Under the pieces are notes generated by a model that was given only the letters and a program-made list of their open reading frames with translations, was not told the origin of the DNA and searched no databases. DNA of 11,389 bases. Origin: Spartobacteria bacterium UBA5019 (GTDB lineage: Bacteria; Verrucomicrobiota; Verrucomicrobiia; Chthoniobacterales; Terrimicrobiaceae). Made by a program: the position numbers and the translations under genes. The DNA is taken from positions 1-11,389 of the forward strand of contig DGXZ01000042.1 in assembly GCA_002396485.1 (NCBI GenBank), given 5' to 3'. This document shows positions 1 to 6,902 of this stretch, piece by piece. Positions within the stretch are counted from its first letter, which is position 1, and each line of letters starts with the position of its first letter.

Positions 1-38
1 GGCTTATTTGGCGAAAACATTCAGCGGAAAATAACATC

Positions 39-65
39 TAAACTTTCTCAAAAATCATTCAATAA
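39..65 (+). promoter_or_regulatory. candidate sigma-28 (FliA-type) flagellar promoter
   Basis: The sequence TAAACTTT at 39-46 is followed, after exactly 11 bases, by TTCAATAA at 58-65. The known sigma-28 consensus is TAAAGTTT-N11-GCCGATAA, so this matches 7 of 8 and 5 of 8 positions with ideal spacing. It lies about 60 bases upstream of the first ORF of a flagellar gene group, where such a promoter would be expected. The region is very AT-rich, so a chance match is possible. Confidence 0.4.
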
Positions 66-124
66 CCAACTCAAGATCAAAATTTTAAAAAAACATAACG
101 TAAACAACAATAAGAATAAATAAA

Positions 125-508
125 ATGAACAACGTGCAAACAATCCTGCAACAAACCTCACCCGTTTGGCCGGAGGTTAACGTGGCAACTGCGAAGAGCA
201 ATATGTCCGTGCCTCAGGTCGGAGCCAGTGAGATTCCTATCCGCGACTCGGTCATCGCCCCGGGCAAAGTCGAGTTGGCCAACAAAAAATCCGTCACCGA
301 TACCTTGGAAGCTCCGCATCGTGACATGGTGCGGGAGTGGCAAAATAGCCAGACCGAGGTGCGTCCCGGCCAGGTTACAAAAGCCCTCGATTGGAATCTC
401 GACCCGACTTATCCTTCTCTGAATGTCTTGAATGGCATTGCCGCAATGCTGGTTGGATCCGTGCTCAACGACTCTGGGTCGAATCTCAAGGGACAAATCA
501 CCCCTTAA
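125..508 (+). CDS. hypothetical protein upstream of fliS
   Basis: This ORF encodes 127 residues that I do not recognise. It starts with ATG after an A-rich leader that lacks a Shine-Dalgarno sequence. No signal peptide or clear membrane span is visible; the only hydrophobic stretch is short (about residues 100-115, around NGIAAMLVGSVL). The rest is polar, with several Pro and Asn residues. It lies 54 bases upstream of fliS on the same strand, so it is probably co-transcribed and may be a small flagellar protein. FlaG often sits near fliD-fliS, but the typical FlaG C-terminal motif is absent. An ORF on the opposite strand covers most of the same bases; this one is preferred because of strand, context and a possible flagellar promoter upstream. 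Confidence 0.6.
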   Translation: MNNVQTILQQTSPVWPEVNVATAKSNMSVPQVGASEIPIRDSVIAPGKVELANKKSVTDTLEAPHRDMVREWQNSQTEVRPGQVTKALDWNLDPTYPSLNVLNGIAAMLVGSVLNDSGSNLKGQITP

Positions 509-562
509 AAAACTGTTGAAATTCTCTTTGGCTATTATACTTTAGTTTGAAACTCTTCCGTT

Positions 563-1006
563 TTGAAACCCAACAATCCTCTCAACATATATCGTAAAAC
601 TGCAGCGACAACAGCATCTCCGGGTGAGTTAGTCCTAATGCTTTTCGATGGAGCCTTACGCTTCATGGCAGCTGCGGAGTTGGGTTTCAACGAGGAAAAT
701 TTTGCACGCCAAAACGAGCAGGTTCACAATAATATTCAGCGCACTCAGGCAATCATCACAGAGCTTCAGGCCACACTGAATATGGAGAAAGGTGGAGAGT
801 TCTCAGAGAATCTCTATCGATTGTATGACTTCATGCAGGAGCATCTCAATCAAGCTAACCGCGAAAAAAGCCGCGAAAAAATCAAAACGGTGTCAGCATT
901 TATGCAGGATATTCGCGATGCATGGGCCCAAATGCTCCTTCAGACTGCTGTAGAGCAAGCTGGGGCGGCTGGTACCCCCGCACATGGCCTCGGCGCGAAA
1001 TGCTGA
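563..1006 (+). CDS. fliS: flagellar export chaperone FliS
   Basis: This 147-residue protein is FliS, the cytosolic chaperone that binds the C-terminus of flagellin, prevents early polymerisation and delivers it to the flagellar type III export machine. The N-terminus shows the family signature: a tyrosine (Y10) in NIYRKT, then TASPGELVLMLFDGALRFM at about residues 17-35. The remainder is helical, as expected of the four-helix bundle. The last 18 or so residues, rich in Ala and Gly, extend slightly past the usual FliS length. The start is a TTG at 563: an in-frame TGA lies at 548-550 and no other start codon lies between, so the start is well determined, though there is no Shine-Dalgarno sequence. 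The gene overlaps the next one by 7 bases (ATGCTGA), suggesting translational coupling. Confidence 0.9.
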   Translation: MKPNNPLNIYRKTAATTASPGELVLMLFDGALRFMAAAELGFNEENFARQNEQVHNNIQRTQAIITELQATLNMEKGGEFSENLYRLYDFMQEHLNQANREKSREKIKTVSAFMQDIRDAWAQMLLQTAVEQAGAAGTPAHGLGAKC

Positions 1007-1416
1007 TTAGCAGACCTAAGTCGACCTTAGACCTAGGATTGCCTGCTCGGCTCGAGACCCTACTATCAGTTTACGAGAAAAACCTCCGGTTGGAGGTTTT
1101 TTTTATTGAACGAAAAGATATCGAAAGCCTCTTGGACCTCTTGCCAGCACAGGGTGATCTCGTCCAAGCTCTCACGGAGATTCTCACAAATCTGAAGTTG
1201 CCGCCTGCGGCATCCGAGGCTTTCCAGACGCGCCTTGAGGCGGCAGATTCCCTTCGCGAATCCAACAAGCAGGCTTTGGATCAAGCCATGCAGGAGGTGA
1301 GTTCCGAATTGGAGCAAATGAACGGCGCCCGCCAGCGCATTCGCCAAGTGCGCCAACTTTCCAAGTCCATGTATCAAGAAACAACCACCCCCGCCCGTTT
1401 GCAAAATTGGGCTTAG
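1000..1416 (+). CDS. FlgN/FliT-like flagellar chaperone (putative)
   Basis: This ORF encodes 138 residues, mostly predicted helix and charged, with no signal peptide or membrane span. The N-terminal part (LETLLSVYEKNLRLEVFF, residues 18-35) and a later helix around N89 (ESNKQALDQAMQEV) resemble the layout of FlgN, the export chaperone for hook-junction proteins FlgK and FlgL; FliT is the other candidate. The assignment rests on composition, size and position just after fliS, since this family diverges strongly. The reading frame is open further upstream to 922, but that extension lies inside fliS; ATG at 1000 overlaps the fliS stop and is the natural coupled start. The gene contains a perfect terminator-like hairpin at 1078-1104, with an 8-T run that could also favour polymerase slippage. 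Confidence 0.6.
   Translation: MLISRPKSTLDLGLPARLETLLSVYEKNLRLEVFFIERKDIESLLDLLPAQGDLVQALTEILTNLKLPPAASEAFQTRLEAADSLRESNKQALDQAMQEVSSELEQMNGARQRIRQVRQLSKSMYQETTTPARLQNWA
1078..1104 (+). terminator. intrinsic-terminator-like hairpin inside a coding sequence
   Basis: A perfect 10-base-pair stem (AAAAACCTCC at 1078-1087 with GGAGGTTTTT at 1092-1101) encloses the four-base loop GGTT, and the T run continues to 1104. This is the classic form of a Rho-independent terminator, and its A-tract also allows function on the opposite strand. It lies about 80 bases into the FlgN-like gene, where it encodes part of EKNLRLEVFFIE. It may lower expression of the distal part of the operon, acting only when untranslated. 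Confidence 0.6.
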
Positions 1417-1497
1417 TAAGCGCCTATTTTCTGAGTCAATCAATTCTCCACCAGTATCTTAATTTTTTATCCTCTTTGGCGTCTTCTCGATTTTGCA

Positions 1498-1503
1498 GGA
1501 GAG
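1498..1503 (+). promoter_or_regulatory. Shine-Dalgarno sequence of pdxA
   Basis: GGAGAG ends seven bases before the ATG at 1511. It is the clearest ribosome binding site in the window and decides the pdxA start against the upstream in-frame TTG at 1493, which would lie just ahead of this site. Confidence 0.7.
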
Positions 1504-1510
1504 ATTTTTT

Positions 1511-2386
1511 ATGAACCAACCTCCACTACGCATTGGAATTACGTTTGGTGATCCCGCCGGTATTGGGCCGGAAGTCATGCAAGCCGCCTTGGGCTCTATG
1601 GAAATCCCTGCCGGATGCGGTGTGGAGTTGATTGGTTCGACGTTGGGCCACATGCCTAGCAAGCCGACCGCTGCCTCAGCGCGCGCGGCGGTGGATGCCA
1701 TGGAGGAGGCTGCTCGGCGCTTGCTGTCTGGTGAAATCCAGGCTGTGGTGACCGGGCCGGTCTGCAAGCATGCTCTGCATCGCGTGGGATTTGAATTTCC
1801 AGGTCAGACCGAGTTTTTTGCGGCAAGGGCCGGAGTGGAGAATTTTGCGATGTGCCTGACTGGCGGGTTGCTGACTGTGGCCCTAGTGACGGCTCATGTG
1901 CCGCTGGCACGGGTCGCTTCGTTGCTGAGTGTGGAAGATATCGTGAGGGTCGGTCGCTTGCTGCAAGATTTTTTGATTCTGAGAGGCATAAAAAATCCAC
2001 GCATTGCTGTGGCTGGCTTAAACCCTCATGCGGGGGAGCAAGGCGACATGGGCCGCGAGGAACTGGATATCATCGCACCTGCGGTGGCTTGTTTAAGCCA
2101 GATGGGGAACTTTGTCGGGCCGCTGCCGCCGGATACGCTTTTTCACAGGGCCGTCGAGGGTGACTTCGACGGGGTTCTTTGCATGTATCACGACCAGGGG
2201 TTGATTCCGCTCAAGCTGCATGCGTTCCACGAAGGGGTGAATGTCACGCTCGGCTTGCCATTTATACGCACGAGTCCGGATCACGGAACGGCTTTTGATA
2301 TCGCGGGTCGCGGTGTTGCGAGGCCTGACAGCATGAGGCACGCGATTCGACTCGCGGTGGAATTGGCGATGGCACGATCGATTTAG
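1511..2386 (+). CDS. pdxA: 4-hydroxythreonine-4-phosphate dehydrogenase PdxA
   Basis: This 291-residue cytosolic enzyme carries out the NAD-dependent oxidation of 4-phosphohydroxy-L-threonine in the DXP-dependent route to pyridoxal 5'-phosphate. Family motifs run in order: GDPAGIGPE (13-21), TGPVCKHAL (81-89), FPGQTEFF (96-103), GLNPHAGEQGDMG (169-181), MYHDQGLIPLK (225-235) and TSPDHGTAFDIAGRG (254-268). The three expected metal-binding histidines are H129 (AHVPL), H173 and H227. E. coli PdxA has 329 residues; the difference lies mainly between the first motif and TGPVCK, where about 40 residues seem to be missing. All catalytic motifs remain, so it is probably active. A member of the related PdxA2 group is a less likely alternative. 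The gene begins 94 bases after the FlgN-like gene and ends in a 4-base tail-to-tail overlap with def. Confidence 0.93.
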   Translation: MNQPPLRIGITFGDPAGIGPEVMQAALGSMEIPAGCGVELIGSTLGHMPSKPTAASARAAVDAMEEAARRLLSGEIQAVVTGPVCKHALHRVGFEFPGQTEFFAARAGVENFAMCLTGGLLTVALVTAHVPLARVASLLSVEDIVRVGRLLQDFLILRGIKNPRIAVAGLNPHAGEQGDMGREELDIIAPAVACLSQMGNFVGPLPPDTLFHRAVEGDFDGVLCMYHDQGLIPLKLHAFHEGVNVTLGLPFIRTSPDHGTAFDIAGRGVARPDSMRHAIRLAVELAMARSI

Positions 2387-2934
2387 ACAACCGGTCGGAT
2401 GAGGCGCTGGATATCATCTGCAAAATCCATGCGGTCTTCTGGAACGGCGCGGTCGATGTAGAGGATGCCTTGGGTGTGGTCGAGTTCATGCTGGACGGCA
2501 CGTGCCAGGAGGCCGTCGGCTTCGAATTCGATGGAGGCTCCATCAAGGCTGAGGGCTTTCACGCGAACCGAGAGTTGGCGCGAAACATTGGCTGAGAGCT
2601 CTGGGAAACTCAGGCAACCTTCACTCTCGGTGTGAACTCGCCCGAAGGTCTCCACCTTGGCGTTAAGAAGCACCAGGGGCATGAGGGACTCGAAATCGGC
2701 CCGCTTGCCGCCGATGCGCATGGCGCTGGGGCGCTTTTTCAATTGAGGCACATCGAGAACGAACATTTGTAGGGGCATGCCGACTTGCTGTGCGGCCAGT
2801 CCCAAACCCTCGGCCTCCCGCATCGTCTCGATCATGTCCACAGCGAGTTGGCGGATGGAGTCGTCAATCTGGTCGATACGGGCCCCCGGCGTGCGAAGCG
2901 CGGGGTGGTCAAAAGTGGTGATTTCAAGGATCAT
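2383..2934 (-). CDS. def: peptide deformylase
   Basis: This 183-residue metalloenzyme removes the formyl group from the N-terminal methionine of new proteins. All three family motifs are present: GLGLAAQQVG (43-52; consensus GxGLAAxQ), EGCLSFPE (105-112) and QHELDHTQG (148-156). The metal ligands are therefore C107, H149 and H153, with E150 as the catalytic base. A short insertion rich in basic residues (about 66-80) precedes the PLVLLNAKVE strand. The start ATG overlaps the exbD stop as ATGA, implying translational coupling at the end of the tonB-exbB-exbD cluster. The stop codon overlaps that of pdxA by 4 bases, and no terminator separates the two genes. Confidence 0.95.
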   Translation of the reverse strand: MILEITTFDHPALRTPGARIDQIDDSIRQLAVDMIETMREAEGLGLAAQQVGMPLQMFVLDVPQLKKRPSAMRIGGKRADFESLMPLVLLNAKVETFGRVHTESEGCLSFPELSANVSRQLSVRVKALSLDGASIEFEADGLLARAVQHELDHTQGILYIDRAVPEDRMDFADDIQRLIRPVV

Positions 2935-3350
2935 TTTGAGGATTCGGGCTGGGTGAAGGCCGGCACATCGCGGAGACCCGCGGCTTTGAGTGAGTCGAGG
3001 ATTTTTACGACGATGCCAAAAGGAGCCTCCCGGTCGGCTTGCATCGCAATTCCCCGGCTTGGCTGGGTTTCCCGGATTTTTTGCAAGGCGGCGGTGAGAT
3101 TTTCGATGGTGACGGGTTTTTCATCCAGCGTGATTTCCTTCTCAGACTTCACTCGCAGCACGGCGGGTTCTTTCTGCGCGGCTGCAGCGGTTTCGGCGGA
3201 TTTTGAATCGGGTAGATTGATTTGCAGCTGGGGCTGGGGTTTTCGGAAGTTTGTGGTGACGATGAAAAAAATCAGAAGGATTGCCAGAATATCGATGAGT
3301 GAAACGATATTGATGAACGGGCTGCGGCGTTTTCGGGTGTAGAACTGCAT
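2931..3350 (-). CDS. exbD: biopolymer transport protein ExbD/TolR family
   Basis: This 139-residue inner-membrane protein works with ExbB to convert the proton gradient into motion of TonB. Residues 1-12 are cytoplasmic and basic. A single membrane helix follows (about 14-33, with SLIDILAILLIFFIVTT), containing the aspartate (D20) required for proton passage in this family. The rest is a periplasmic domain with an Ala-rich linker near 50-62. The frame is open upstream to 3461, but that stretch lies inside exbB and reads like an out-of-frame translation; ATG at 3350, 13 bases after the exbB stop, gives the expected short cytoplasmic N-terminus. TolR is a close relative, but tonB upstream favours ExbD. 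Confidence 0.9.
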   Translation of the reverse strand: MQFYTRKRRSPFINIVSLIDILAILLIFFIVTTNFRKPQPQLQINLPDSKSAETAAAAQKEPAVLRVKSEKEITLDEKPVTIENLTAALQKIRETQPSRGIAMQADREAPFGIVVKILDSLKAAGLRDVPAFTQPESSK

Positions 3351-3363
3351 TTCGCTCAGGCTG

Positions 3364-3990
3364 CTATTGGGGTTGGTAGAGCTTGGCCAGCAGGTTGGCT
3401 GCGATGGATTCCATCTCGACCGCCAGCATTTCGATCCGGCGCTGAAAATAGCTGTGGGCAATGAGGCTTGGCACGGCCACGCCGAGTCCTGCGATGGTGG
3501 TATTCAGCGCTTCGGAAATACCTCGCGCCACCAGCACGGGATCGCCGTTGTTTCCAAGTGTCGCAAAAATCCCCACAAGGCCCGAGAGTGTTCCCAGGAG
3601 GCCGAGGAGCGGACCGGTGCCCGTGGCGATTTCTAAAATGACAAGGCCTTTTTCCATGCGGGCGATTTCGTGCCTCGCGCAGGTCTGGACGGCTTCCAGA
3701 TTCTCGGATTTTGACCAGTTCAGATGCGAGATGAGAGTCGAGAGAATGAGCGAGATGGCCGAGGGATGGCGCTCCATTTCCTCCTGTAGGGATTGGAGGG
3801 TGTGTCCAGGCCGTAGGTCATCGACGGCTTCCGCGACCTGTCTGGGAATAATGGCGCTTTCGCGGAGCCGCCAGGCGCGGAGCAAAATCGATGTGAGTGT
3901 CAGGATCGAAAGCAAAACCAGCAGAACCATGAAGGGGCCGCCCTTTTCGAAAAAGTCGGCAATTGCCGAAAGTGTCGTTTGAGATGTCAT
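3364..3990 (-). CDS. exbB: MotA/TolQ/ExbB proton channel family protein
   Basis: This 208-residue inner-membrane protein is the channel scaffold of the Ton motor. Three membrane helices are visible: about 18-40 (PFMVLLVLLSILTLTSILL), about 118-145 (with GTGPLLGLLGTLSGLVGIF) and about 157-182 (ALNTTIAGLGVAVPSLIAH). A cytoplasmic loop of about 75 residues separates the first two. This is the layout of ExbB/TolQ, with the conserved Gly-rich second helix and the Thr-containing third helix. The start ATG shares its A with the tonB stop (TGATG), so the genes are probably translationally coupled. TolQ cannot be ruled out by sequence alone, but the TonB neighbour supports ExbB. Confidence 0.92.
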   Translation of the reverse strand: MTSQTTLSAIADFFEKGGPFMVLLVLLSILTLTSILLRAWRLRESAIIPRQVAEAVDDLRPGHTLQSLQEEMERHPSAISLILSTLISHLNWSKSENLEAVQTCARHEIARMEKGLVILEIATGTGPLLGLLGTLSGLVGIFATLGNNGDPVLVARGISEALNTTIAGLGVAVPSLIAHSYFQRRIEMLAVEMESIAANLLAKLYQPQ

Positions 3991-4955
3991 CAGTGACCAA
4001 TGATCGTAAACGAGAAATCGATTTCGAGGCGACCGTTTTCGATCAGCTTCGCGACTTCCGGCGGCATGGGAGGAACTTCAGCCTGCACCACCGAAGCAAG
4101 GCTGACGGAGGCGAAGCTCTCATTCGAGGAGTTCGATAGCACCTGTGGGGACTTGATTTTTCCCTCGGGCGTCACGGTGAAGCGGATGTCCACCGTCCCT
4201 ATGTTCAGCAGGCCCATTTGCGAATTCACATAGTAATACCACCTCGAGCCGATGGCGTCGGAGACCTGTTTTTTATAGCGACCCAGTGGAGTTGCATTCG
4301 CTTCCAGCGAGGCTTTGCCACGGTTTGAGACATTGCCGCGCAGACGAGTCACGCGGGTTTCGGGTTGGAAACCGGATTCCGAGCTCTGGCTGGGGCGGGT
4401 TGCTGTTTTTGCCTTCTGGGCCGGTGTCGGCTGGGGAGTTGGCTTCGGCACTTCAAGGAGAGCCAGATCGGTTTCGAGTCGAGGGGTGGGGGATGCGTCT
4501 GGCTCTGGCATGGACTGTTCGGCGGCTTGAACTGCTGGTGCTGCCTGAGTTTGGCGCTTCCCCGCAGTGTAACGCTGGTCACGCAGATCGAGGCCTTGGT
4601 CCTCGCGGCCTTCGAGGGATGGCATCGCCTCCTGACCAGTCGGTGCGGCTTCGCTCGCAGCGATGGAATCATTATCCGATTCAAAAGCCGCGTCCTTGTT
4701 TGGTTGTCTCTCGAGTTTTTCCTGAGGCGGAGTGCTCACAAATCGTGGTGGTGCCTTCGAAGCGGGCGGCATGGGGAGAATGGTGAGCTGCGGCGGTTCT
4801 TCGAGAACTGTGCTTGTCTCTTTGCGAATGCCAGCTCCTTTCAAAATGAAAAAAGCCACTGCCAGCAGAAAAAAAAGATGGACGAGCAGCGAGGCAAGAA
4901 GTGCCGTTGCCGTCTCCCAGCGCGACGTATTTCGTCTCATGCCCACTGAATTCAT
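3990..4955 (-). CDS. tonB: TonB family energy-transducing protein
   Basis: This 321-residue protein spans the inner membrane once and reaches across the periplasm to outer-membrane receptors. A short basic N-terminus precedes a membrane anchor at about 16-39. A long, low-complexity linker rich in Pro, Glu, Ala and Gln follows (about 50-220). The C-terminal domain at about 225-321 starts with GRYKKQVSDAIGSRWYYYV and contains a TonB/TolA-type strand pattern (VDIRFTVTPEGKI, then LEIDFSFTI at the end). The domain could also be described as TolA-like. M6 (4940) is an alternative start; neither has a clear Shine-Dalgarno sequence. It heads the tonB-exbB-exbD-def cluster and is divergent from accB. 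No TonB-dependent receptor is in the window, so the transported substrate is unknown. Confidence 0.85.
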   Translation of the reverse strand: MNSVGMRRNTSRWETATALLASLLVHLFFLLAVAFFILKGAGIRKETSTVLEEPPQLTILPMPPASKAPPRFVSTPPQEKLERQPNKDAAFESDNDSIAASEAAPTGQEAMPSLEGREDQGLDLRDQRYTAGKRQTQAAPAVQAAEQSMPEPDASPTPRLETDLALLEVPKPTPQPTPAQKAKTATRPSQSSESGFQPETRVTRLRGNVSNRGKASLEANATPLGRYKKQVSDAIGSRWYYYVNSQMGLLNIGTVDIRFTVTPEGKIKSPQVLSNSSNESFASVSLASVVQAEVPPMPPEVAKLIENGRLEIDFSFTIIGH

Positions 4956-4999
4956 TCGCGCAGGTTAGTCCCAGTTCGCGCTCTCGGCAATTCCATGTC

Positions 5000-5029
5000 T
5001 TGACCGCGCAAGAAGTCGCGTGACATCAT
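5000..5029 (+). promoter_or_regulatory. candidate promoter of accBC
   Basis: TTGACC at 5000-5005 and CATCAT at 5024-5029 are separated by 18 bases and match the sigma-70 consensus at 5 of 6 and 4 of 6 positions. Transcription would start near 5036. That would exclude the upstream GTG at 5020 as a start and leave a leader of about 20 bases before GTG at 5059. The match is modest and the spacing one base longer than ideal. Confidence 0.3.
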
Positions 5030-5058
5030 ACTGTCTTAGTAAAAAACCTACCTCTACC

Positions 5059-5523
5059 GTGGACATCAAAGAAATTCGCACACTCATCGACCTCATGAAG
5101 AAAAACGGCGTCGCCGTTTTCAAAATGGAGCGGGAAGGCTTCAAAATCACGCTCAAGACAGCCGGTGCCGTCGGCCCCGCCCAGTATGTCACTACCCAAC
5201 CGGTTTTTTCGGTCACCGAGTCATCCGCACTTCCGGCCATCGCCGCAGAAGCCCCGGCTTCGAATTCAGCTCCCGCATCAGCCTCGAGCGGGATCGAAAT
5301 CAAATCTCCCATGGTCGGCACTTTTTATTCCGCTCCATCGCCAGATTCTCCTTCCTTCCTCACGGTCGGCCAGCAAGTGACGCCGGATACCGTTGTCTGC
5401 ATTATCGAAGCCATGAAAGTCATGAACGAGGTCAAGGCCGAGGTCTCTGGTATCGTCACGGAAATCTGTGCCGAGAATGGCAAACCCGTGCAGTTTGGAC
5501 AGCCCCTCTTCCGCCTCAAGTAA
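5059..5523 (+). CDS. accB: acetyl-CoA carboxylase biotin carboxyl carrier protein
   Basis: This 154-residue protein carries the biotin that shuttles a carboxyl group between the carboxylase and transferase parts of acetyl-CoA carboxylase, the first step in fatty acid synthesis. The N-terminus (VDIKEIRTLIDLMKKNGVAVF) matches the AccB N-terminal region. A flexible Ala/Pro/Ser-rich linker spans about 55-78, and the biotinyl domain covers about 79-154. The biotin-accepting lysine is K120 in EAMKVMNE. The GTG at 5059 is preferred because family members usually begin at this point (MDI...). An in-frame GTG at 5020 would add 13 residues and is the alternative; neither has a strong Shine-Dalgarno sequence. 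accC follows after 17 bases, the usual accBC arrangement. Confidence 0.95.
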   Translation: MDIKEIRTLIDLMKKNGVAVFKMEREGFKITLKTAGAVGPAQYVTTQPVFSVTESSALPAIAAEAPASNSAPASASSGIEIKSPMVGTFYSAPSPDSPSFLTVGQQVTPDTVVCIIEAMKVMNEVKAEVSGIVTEICAENGKPVQFGQPLFRLK

Positions 5524-5540
5524 TCCCTCGGCCACCCGCC

Positions 5541-6902
5541 ATGTTTAAAAAAATTCTGATCGCCAATCGTGGCGAAATTGCTCTGCGCATCATTCGGGCC
5601 TGCAAGGAACTGGGCATCCAATCGGTGGCCATCTATTCCGAGCCGGATATTGACAGCCTTCATGTGCAACTCGCCGATGAAGCCATTTGTATCGGGCCAG
5701 CCGTTAGTTCGGAGAGTTATCTCAAGATCGACCGCATCATCAGCGCTGCTGAGATTTGCGACGCCGACGCCATCCATCCAGGGTATGGATTCTTGGCGGA
5801 GAACGCGCATTTCGCCGAAGTCTGCGCCAGTTGCAACATCAAGTTCATCGGCCCAACGCCGCAGGCGATTCGCCTCATGGGTGATAAAAATTCCGCCCGC
5901 GATTGTGCCCGCAAGGCTGGCGTTCCGATTTCACCCGGCAGCGACGGCACGATCGATACCGAAGCCGAGGCGCTCCGCATCGCCCGCAAAATCGGCTTTC
6001 CCGTGATGATCAAAGCTGTCGCCGGTGGCGGCGGCCGCGGCATGCGCATCGCCAGTAACGAAGGCAGTCTGGTGCAAGGATATCACGCCGCCCGCATGGA
6101 GGCGGAGAAAGCATTTGGAAATGGCGCGGTTTACATCGAGAAATTCATTGTCAACCCACACCATATTGAATTCCAGGTCTTTGGTGACGATCACGGCCGA
6201 GTGGTCCACCTCGGTGAGCGCGACTGCTCACTCCAGCGCCGCAACCAAAAAATCGTCGAGGAGTGTCCTTCACCACTCATGTCGCCCGAGCTTCGCAAAA
6301 AGATGGGCGATGCATCGATCAGCCTCTGCCAAAGCGTTGGCTACACCAATGCCGGCACCATTGAGTATCTCGTGGACGATGACGGGAATTTCTACTTCAT
6401 GGAAATGAACACCCGCATTCAGGTGGAACATCCCATCACCGAGGAAGTTTACGGATGCGACCTCGTTAAGCAGCAAATCCAAGTGGCTGCCGGCGAGCAT
6501 CTGAGTAGCTATGTCGTTGAGGCCCAGCCTCGCGGTCACGCGATCGAATGCCGAATCAACGCCGAGGATCCAGAGAAAAATTTCCAACCCTGTCCGGGCA
6601 ATATCGATCTCTACTACGCACCAGGCGGGCGAGGCATCCGCATCGACTCACACGCCTACGCCGGCTACCCGATTCCATCGAATTACGATTCGATGATCGC
6701 CAAAGTCATCGCCACCGCCTCCAGCCGCTCCGCTTGCATCAAACGCATGTCAAGGGCTCTCAACGAATACATGATCACTGGAATCAAGACCACGATTCCC
6801 TTCCAACAAGCGATCATGCACAACGAGTCCTTCCGACAAGGCAAATACCACACCGGCTTCGTCGAGCAACTCCTGCGCGACGGCGTGCCGATGATGCGGT
6901 GA
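5541..6902 (+). CDS. accC: acetyl-CoA carboxylase biotin carboxylase subunit
   Basis: This 453-residue enzyme uses ATP and bicarbonate to carboxylate the biotin on AccB. Its length matches E. coli AccC (449). The N-terminal domain begins with MFKKILIANRGEIALRIIRA. The ATP-grasp domain follows, with K116 (MGDKNSA), K158 (MIKAVAGGGGRGMR) and H208 (NPHHIEFQ). The metal-binding E288 and N290, together with R292, Q294 and E296, sit in FMEMNTRIQVEHP. The catalytic arginine R338 is in GHAIECRINAEDP. The C-terminal domain completes the fold. Every key residue I checked is conserved. The gene forms an operon with accB. The reaction also needs the AccA/AccD transferase, which is not in this window. The closest alternative would be the carboxylase subunit of another acyl-CoA carboxylase, but the free-standing AccB partner argues for acetyl-CoA carboxylase. 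Confidence 0.97.
   Translation: MFKKILIANRGEIALRIIRACKELGIQSVAIYSEPDIDSLHVQLADEAICIGPAVSSESYLKIDRIISAAEICDADAIHPGYGFLAENAHFAEVCASCNIKFIGPTPQAIRLMGDKNSARDCARKAGVPISPGSDGTIDTEAEALRIARKIGFPVMIKAVAGGGGRGMRIASNEGSLVQGYHAARMEAEKAFGNGAVYIEKFIVNPHHIEFQVFGDDHGRVVHLGERDCSLQRRNQKIVEECPSPLMSPELRKKMGDASISLCQSVGYTNAGTIEYLVDDDGNFYFMEMNTRIQVEHPITEEVYGCDLVKQQIQVAAGEHLSSYVVEAQPRGHAIECRINAEDPEKNFQPCPGNIDLYYAPGGRGIRIDSHAYAGYPIPSNYDSMIAKVIATASSRSACIKRMSRALNEYMITGIKTTIPFQQAIMHNESFRQGKYHTGFVEQLLRDGVPMMR

Noticed and set aside
8..25. Possible sigma-54 promoter (TTGGCG ... AGCG)
   Set aside because: The GG-to-GC distance is 12 bases instead of the required 10 and the flanking match is poor.
516..541. TTGAAA with TATTAT or TATACT as a promoter for fliS
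   Set aside because: The spacers are 11 and 14 bases, too short for a sigma-70 promoter.
922..999. Upstream extension of the FlgN-like gene
   Set aside because: It lies within fliS in another frame and adds Cys/Pro/Trp-rich residues with no chaperone character; ATG at 1000 is the coupled start.
1493..1510. TTG start six codons upstream for pdxA
   Set aside because: The good Shine-Dalgarno sequence sits downstream of this TTG and is placed correctly for ATG at 1511.
2785..3342. Plus-strand ORF (185 codons) opposite def and exbD
   Set aside because: Both opposite-strand genes carry clear family motifs; this frame has no recognisable domain and reads like a shadow.
4365..4949. Long plus-strand ORF (194 codons) opposite tonB
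   Set aside because: It is antisense to the well-supported tonB gene, Cys/Arg/Trp-rich, matches no family, and arises from the biased composition of the TonB linker.
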